Origin: Tanypteryx hageni
Taxonomy: Eukaryota; Arthropoda; Insecta; Odonata; Petaluridae
Assembly (NCBI GenBank): GCA_028673005.1
Contig: CM054117.1
Location: forward strand, 806,001 to 870,000
DNA: 64,000 bases
Reading direction: 5' to 3'
The notes beneath the pieces were generated by a model, which was not told where the DNA came from, did not search any database, and saw only the letters and a program-made list of their open reading frames with translations. A program made the translations under genes and the position numbers. How positions within the stretch are numbered: position 1 is the first letter of the stretch; every line of letters begins with the position of its first letter. Of the stretch, positions 58,571 to 64,000 are shown piece by piece.

Positions 58571-59097
58571 GGATTTTTAACGGCAATACAAATTAAAATA
58601 TCAAAATTTCTATAATCCCTATTTCGTTTTTTTACAAATCCTACCTCTAAAAAAATTTCAGCTCCGTAGCACATTTGGAAATACCCTTGATAGTTTGTTT
58701 AAACAATTGCGAATTTTTAGCGACCGCATTGTTGCACTTTTTCAAGATTTTCGTTTTTTTTAGTCGGTTTTGCACAAAATCCTACCTAAGAAAAATTTTT
58801 GAATCTCCAGCTCATCTGGAATTGCCTAAACATTAGTATTCTCCTATCATTATATATAGACGTTCCTTACAGAGGAGGATATAACACATAAATAGACTAG
58901 AAAAAACGAAAATCTTGAAAAAGTGCAACAATGCGGCCGCTAAAAATTCGCAATTGTTTAAACAAATTTTCAAGGTCTATGTATTTCCAAATGTGCTGCG
59001 GAGCTGAAATTTTTTTTAGGTGTGGGAATTGTAAAAAAACGAAATAGGGATTAGAGAAATTTTAATATTTTCATTTGTGTTTCCGTTAAAAATTCTT
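58571..59097. repeat. Fold-back repeat with arms of about 190 bp
   Basis: 58571-58765 and 58900-59097 are inverted copies: GATTTTTAACGG, CTATAATCCCTATTTCG, CACATTTGGAAATAC, GTTTAAACAATTGCGAATTT and GTGCAACAATGCGGCCGC (compare GCGACCGCATTGTTGCAC). The loop of about 135 bp is unique. No target duplication or coding sequence is visible. Similar GTTTAAAC-containing words go on to 59270. Confidence 0.8.
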
Positions 59098-59323
59098 AAA
59101 GTTTAAACAAATAGATAACTGTTTAGCTACTACGGGAAGAGCTAGAAAGCTGAAATTTACAGTTATTTACAGAGTAATGCATTTGCACAAATAAACACTT
59201 AAATCTCTCCATAAATATATTGCGCTGGCCGTTAAAAATGTTTAAAATTTAAACAATTAGAAAAATATTATTTCACTTCTAGATGTGCTACAACTTTAAA
59301 ATTCAGTTTATTATTTCTATCAT

Positions 59324-62300
59324 TTAACCCTTAATTACTGGCGTGGGGTCCTAAAAGACCCCAAGCATTATTTTTTCATCCATATCATAAGAACTATGTC
59401 TCTTATTCATTTGAAACTTGCAATACCTTCATTATTTAACTTCTAATATACAATTTAGCGTTTTTATTCAGTTTCGATTAGTCAGTTTTTAGTACTGAAT
59501 GTTATGCATAATATAAACTTTAACAAATTTAACGAAAGTTAAAAGGTATTATTTATGTTTATCTTTACGGGAATCGTCTTTCCTTTTTTCTCATAGACAG
59601 AGTATGTTGTTTTTTGCACATTTATCTGTCTCACCGATACTTATTTCCTCGATTAGTTTTGTTCCGCTGCAAGCATAATGCAATACAACTATTACCATTG
59701 ACATCAAAATAAAAATTCTGAATAACTGTGGTAGTTATTTTTTTTCTTTATACTGCTAGGGATGTCTTTTCCTCACCTTTTTTCTTCACATGTGGTCCCA
59801 GAACCTTCCCTTCGCTGCAATAAACTTATCCTTCGGCAACTGTGCATGCCGTCCCTTCGACTGTCCGAAGCGGTCTTTGCCCCTCGCTATTTGCTACCTG
59901 CAGAAACGAACACGTGTTCACTTTTTGTTTTTTTATTGCCATTATATCCTTTCTATTTTGTGGCCAATGCAGGCGAGTGCTTTTGGAAAGATATTTGAAC
60001 TTATTTTTTAGATTTCGAAATTCTGGTGAGTTGAAGCGGAATTATAGCACCCTAGTACAAAAAGAGTAATAAAAGGCGGCTTCTCCTTTTACAATGCTGG
60101 AAAGATTTCGTTTTACAAGAAGAAGGAAGAAAAAGAATGAGAGTTGTCCCCTATATATTCTAAGTGAAAAGATTTCATTTGTTCTTGTGAAGTCGAGGAA
60201 GCAGTATCTGAAGACACTCGGGAGTTTTTCCTAGACTCGAGTGTTGATCAACTCAAAGAGGTTTTTGTCATCAGGTTGAAGTAATATATTTGAGTCCTCA
60301 TCCAAACTGGAATTGGAGAAGTAAGTATATTATTTCATTCAAAATATTACTAATACATGTTTGAATAAGGAACTTTGGTTTAATAAATTTATTTAATTTC
60401 TTAGTACTTCATATTTTCTAAATGTGACTTATCATTTTTCCCTTAGAATGGCTCCTAAAGATTCAAACCAATCCCAGGAAGTGGACTACTTGGATATGTT
60501 TTACGAAAAAGAAGACGAAGTAGGGGGTGAGCAAGAAGATGAAGAAGTTCACGAAGAGTGTAGTGAGCACAACTCTGAGACAAAGCAGGACGTCAGCTCG
60601 AATGACGATAGTAAAGAAGAGGAGTTAGGAAGTGAATTTTTGGTTAGCAAAAACAAGGCAATGAAATGGAAAAAAGCACATCCTCCGAAAAATGTAAGAA
60701 CAAGAAGAAGCAATGTAGTTCTTCAACGTCCAGGTGTTGTTGGTTTTGAGAAAAGTGCTAAGACTCCTTCAGCGGTGTTCTCATTATTTTTTGGTTCACA
60801 TATAATGGAGATTCTTGTAACGCAAACTAATATTTATATTAAAAAAGTGCAGCAACATTTTGAGAGAGATCATGATGCTAAAAAGGTTTCAAAAGAAGAA
60901 ATGCTTGCTTTCCTAGGGCTGTTACTAATGTCAGGTTTATTGACGTCCGGTCATCTCAACTTCTGTGATTTATGGGCAAGTGATGGCACAGGAATCGATG
61001 TGTTTCCTTTGACTATGTCTTACAATAGATTTCTTTTTTTGATAAAGTGCCTATGATTTGATGATATTACAACCCGAGAAGTGTGAAGAGTAAGCGATAA
61101 GCTTGCTCCGGTCAGGGAATTCATTCAAAAACTGTCTGAAAACTTTGAAAATGTGTATATTCCATCGGAATATTTAACAATTGATGAGCAGTTGATTCCG
61201 TTCAAAGGCAGATGCCCTTTTTGCCAATATATGCCGAAAAAACCGAAAAGATACAGGATAAAGGTTTTTGTTTTAGTGGACTCAAAAACTTTTTATTTGT
61301 TGAAATTTGAAATATATGCGGGAGTTCAGCCAGTAGGACATTATGAAATAAACCTGATGAGGTAGTGAAACGCTTAGTAATGCCTATAAAAGGAAGTAAT
61401 CGAAATGTTATCACTGATAATTGGTACACAAGCATCCCTCTTGCCCAGTCCCTTCTGTCGGAGTATAAGTTGACGATTGTCAGCACCCTGCAGAAAAATA
61501 AAAAAGAAATAGCGGCGGAGTTCCTTCCAAAGAGAGATAGGCAGGTTAGGAGCAATATTTTCGGTTTCACTGAAGATATTACGCTAGTGTCGTATGTTTC
61601 CGTTAGAAATAGGTTGTGCTCCTCATCCCAACGATGTATCACTATAAATAAATAGACAAATCCACACAAGATCTACAAAAACCAGAAATAGTAACAATGT
61701 ACAACAAAAGGGAGTGTTGACACATGCTTTGTAGTATTTATAACTGTGCTAGAAGAACGAAAAGATGGCCTTCACGGTTTTCTTTCATTTTCTGAATGAA
61801 TTTTTAATAACAATGTTCCAAGTAAAATGACGAGGCGAAATTTTTTGAAGTCACTTTCTAAGGAATTAATCGAGGAACATCAGATGTCAAGGTCTCAAAG
61901 CCAGTTCATTCCAAAAAGTCTCCGAAAGCGCATTCGGACACAACATGGACCAGAAGACGCAGGTCCATCTTTCCCTGCAGGACCTTTGCGGGGAAGATGT
62001 AAAATTTGCCCTAGAACCAAGGACATTAAACTGAAAAATAAATGTGCTAATTGCCATGGTTTTATATGCAAAGAGCATACAATATGGAAATGTTATGAAT
62101 GTGAGAATAGTGGTGATGAAGAAAATAGAAAATAAATTTGTTTAACTAGAAACTTTGTTTTTTAATTATTTATCTCATTAAAATTCTTTTTAAACTATAT
62201 AATTATAATTCATAAATGTTTTAATTAACATTGCAATAAAAATAGCCCAACATGTTTTGTTAAAATTCAAAATCCATTTTGGGGTCTTAAAAGACCCCAC

Positions 62301-62346
62301 GCAAGAAATTAAGGAACTTTTTTTCACACGAGTAACTAAGGGTTAA
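59324..62346. mobile_element. piggyBac-4, both ends and TTAA duplication present (3.0 kb)
   Basis: TTAA at 59324-59327 and 62343-62346. The ends CCCTTAATTACTGGCGTG and, from the right, CCCTTAGTTACTCGTGTG agree at 15 of 18 positions. Palindromes GGGGTCCTAAAAGACCCC (59345-59362) and GGGGTCTTAAAAGACCCC (62281-62298) lie inside each end. Confidence 0.92.
60448..62135 (+). pseudogene. piggyBac transposase (piggyBac-4)
   Basis: The ATG at 60448 follows a TTTTCCCTTAG acceptor-like sequence, suggesting a 5' intron. An acidic N-terminus (DMFYEKEDEVGGEQEDEEVH) leads to EEMLAFLGLLLMSGLLTSGH and YNRFLFLIKCL. Two stops (61057, 61084) follow, then YLTIDEQLIPFKGRCPFCQY (first Asp) and YRIKVFVLVDSKTF. A frame slip near 61350 precedes RNVITDNWYTSIPLAQSLL (second Asp) and STLQKNKKEIAAEF. 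A third block, with GVDT and RRTKRWPSRFSF near 61710-61780, is spread over frames. The last frame (61827-62135) ends with RGRCKICPRTKDIKLKNKCA and NCHGFICKEH, the Cys-rich tail. About five lesions. Confidence 0.9.
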
Positions 62347-62424
62347 GTTAGATGACTACAATATGAAATATTCAAGTTTCACTCCTACTAATATCTAAAG
62401 CTCAATTACTCTGAACTAGAAATT

Positions 62425-63185
62425 GATGGAATGAAGCGATCCGAAGATCCTATGCAGACGGACATAAGCTGTAAAGTTGGGAATAATTTAGAAATGAGAA
62501 AAAACTCTGCTATGACCGAGAATCGAACCCAGGTCTTCCACTTGCCAGGCAGATGTTCTACCATAGGATTTTCGGTTCGCTTCATTCCATCAATTTCTTG
62601 TTTGGCAACCTCACCATTTGAGAGGGAGGAGTTTACTTCAATGTATCTCTTTGAGGACATCCATTGGGGCAGTTTGATACTAGCTTGGCTAGTTCCGTCC
62701 CAACCAAGAAAATATTTGTGTTCAGAAATGAGAATATTGATCTGCTACGATAGTTCAGTGGTAGTATATCCGCCTGGCAAGTGGAAGACCAGGGTTCGAT
62801 TCCAGGTCATAGCAGACTTTTTTCTCATTTCTAAATTATTCCCAACTTTACAGCTTATGCTCGTCTGCATAGGATCTTCAGACCGCTTCATTCCATCAAT
62901 TTCTTGTTTGGCAACCTCACCATTTGAGAGGGAGGAGTTTTCTTCAATGTATCTCTTTGAGGACAACCATTGGGGCAGTTTCATACTAGCTTGGCTAGTT
63001 CCGCCCCAACCAAGAAAACATCCGCGTTCAGAAACGAGAAAATTGATCTGCTACGATAGTTCAGTGGTAGAAAATCTGCCCGGCAAATGGAAGACCCGGG
63101 TTCGATTTCCGGTCATGGCAGACTTTTTTCTCATTTCTAAATTATTTCCTACGCTGAACTAGCAATATATTTTCGTTAATTTTAA
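62425..63185. repeat. tRNA-derived SINE-like repeat, two direct copies and one inverted partial copy
   Basis: A unit of about 305 bp contains a tRNA-like head and a tail with TTTCTCATTTCTAAATTATT and CCGCTTCATTCCATCAATTT. Complete tRNA-like heads lie at 62744-62813 and 63050-63119 (+), and a truncated one at 62509-62567 (-). Acceptor stem GCTACGA/TCATAGC, A-box GTTCAGTGGTAG, B-box GGTTCGATTCC and an anticodon stem TCCGC/GTGGA with loop CTGGCAA are visible. That puts GGC (Ala) in the anticodon position, although the body is closer to tRNA-Gly. Acceptor and T-stem mismatches and the repeat setting argue against functional tRNA genes. Confidence 0.7.
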
Positions 63186-63534
63186 GCAATACGAATGGAT
63201 AAGTCAATATTTTCATTAATGAAACAAAAGATACTATCTAACTTCTTATTACTTATATACCAAACATTCTTATGTTTGTCACTGAGTTCTCTACTTCTGT
63301 CTGCCATTCTCACAACTGTAAAAAGATTAAAGTTTAAATAGAGAGACCCCCACTTCACTCAACAGCTGGTAGACATTTTTGCAACTTTTTACACCCATGC
63401 AAGCAGAAAGGTTATAATTATATTGTAGAGTTTATTCATATTTAAGTATTAACGATATAAATGTTGGTTATAAAAATTGAATTTTATATCTTCACTTGTT
63501 ATATAGTAATGATGATGGTGTAATAATAATTATA
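63186..63534. other. Intergenic stretch, nothing recognised
   Basis: AT-rich DNA between the tRNA-like repeats and the pogo fragment. Confidence 0.5.
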
Positions 63535-63538
63535 TGGT

Positions 63539-64000
63539 GATTAAGTCAATCTGAATCCTCCAAGGAGGGCGATTGAGGTGGGTTGTAGCTGGTCAAGGTA
63601 GAGAGTTTGTGCTGAAAAAACCTAGTGATGGTCATTTGTTTTTCTGTTTTCTGCAGTTCCTTTTGAATTTAGAGGTAGGGACTGGATGTAGCGTCAATCT
63701 CCCTCTTAAATTTGAGGCTTCTCTCCATTACAGGATCGCATTCTACCACTTTGTCTATCAATGCCCGCTGCAGTTTCATTATTTCAGCAAGAGCTTTGAG
63801 GTTGAGAATAGGCCTAGTAGCATTCACCTCCTCTTCCTCACTGTTGTCCTCATTGATGAGTTTATCTGGTTCCTCTTCAGTCAACTCCTCGGTGTGGGAC
63901 TTTATCAGCTCCTCTATCTCTTGTGACCGCATATCTTCAAAGCCTTCTCCTCCAACTTGATGCACTAGCTGAGCGATGTCTTGAAGATCATCGCCAATAG
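63539..64000 (-). pseudogene. pogo/Tigger transposase C-terminus, runs off the window
   Basis: From the window edge the minus strand reads IGDDLQDIAQLVHQVGGEGF, IEELIKSHTEELTEEEPDKL, ALAEIMKLQRALIDKVVECD and PVMERSLKFKREIDATSSPY, then a stop (63669) and QKTEKQMTITRFFQHK near the end. This is the region after the DDE domain of Tigger/TIGD-like transposases, where an acidic EELTxEE helix is followed by a helix pair (KGLAEAF...DPNxERF) and a TLDxFF-like tail. The catalytic domain would lie beyond 64000. Confidence 0.75.

Noticed and set aside
53399..62346. CRISPR-like or integrase-type repeat arrays
   Set aside because: The repeated GGGTC...GACCC words are subterminal palindromes of two piggyBac elements, not a spaced array.
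62744..63119. Functional tRNA genes
   Set aside because: Stem mismatches, an anticodon not matching the body, and repetition inside a 305-bp unit favour a tRNA-derived repeat.
62431..63162. Plus-strand frame of 243 codons with internal repeats
   Set aside because: The repeats are the tRNA-like SINE units. Codons run across the tRNA heads in both directions and no protein family is recognisable.

Overview
This window looks like AT-rich nuclear DNA from an animal, most likely an arthropod and probably an insect. The evidence is short GT-AG introns, a clear intron-bearing host gene, and a dense mixture of P, piggyBac, PIF/Harbinger, hAT, mariner, Penelope and Jockey/CR1-like and RTE-like elements. 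Nothing bacterial is present. I did not try to name a species. Only one gene reads as an intact host gene: a six-exon ADP-ribosylhydrolase of the ARH3/ADPRS family (32434-34934, + strand, 360 codons). Almost everything else I can recognise is transposon-derived, and most of it is decayed.

Layout. 1-6.4 kb: an interspersed repeat, a THAP fragment, a 5'-truncated LINE and a decayed piggyBac. 6.7-11.5 kb: a TTF/hAT transposase split exactly at TTAA by a piggyBac derivative, abutting a Mutator-like transposase fragment. 12.2-18.4 kb: two copies of one LINE family in opposite orientation, with a mariner relic beside the truncated copy. 20.5-26.2 kb: Harbinger-1, a whole PIF/Harbinger element with convergent transposase and Myb-like genes. 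27.9-31.3 kb: a full-length P element with TIRs and target duplication. 32.4-34.9 kb: the ARH3 gene, with a 574-bp hairpin MITE in intron 3. 35.7-36.5 kb: a hAT MITE inside a hAT MITE, both with perfect 8-bp duplications. 38.0-45.5 kb: a second hAT gene split by a BED-hAT derivative that itself holds a Penelope element and another LINE. 46.0-53.1 kb: Harbinger-2, whose MADF gene and transposase gene interlock through each other's introns. One MADF exon is split by a LINE, and a hAT element with a heat-shock-type promoter sits inside. 53.4-55.7 and 59.3-62.3 kb: two piggyBac elements with both ends. 56-59 kb: LINE scraps, a tandem repeat and a fold-back repeat. 62.4-63.2 kb: tRNA-like repeats. 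63.5-64 kb: the C-terminus of a pogo/Tigger transposase running off the window.

The most interesting signal is at 50442-50739. On the minus strand, inside a 970-bp hAT-type element with an 8-bp target duplication, there is a dense array of perfect heat-shock elements, one of five alternating units. A CCAAT box, a TATA box and an initiator-like site follow at hsp-gene spacing, then an A-rich leader and AATAAA signals, with no recognisable coding sequence between. This looks like a mobile, potentially heat-inducible transcription unit.

All assignments come from reading motifs by eye. No database search was run, so family names at the clade level (Jockey versus CR1, hAT subgroups) are approximate.
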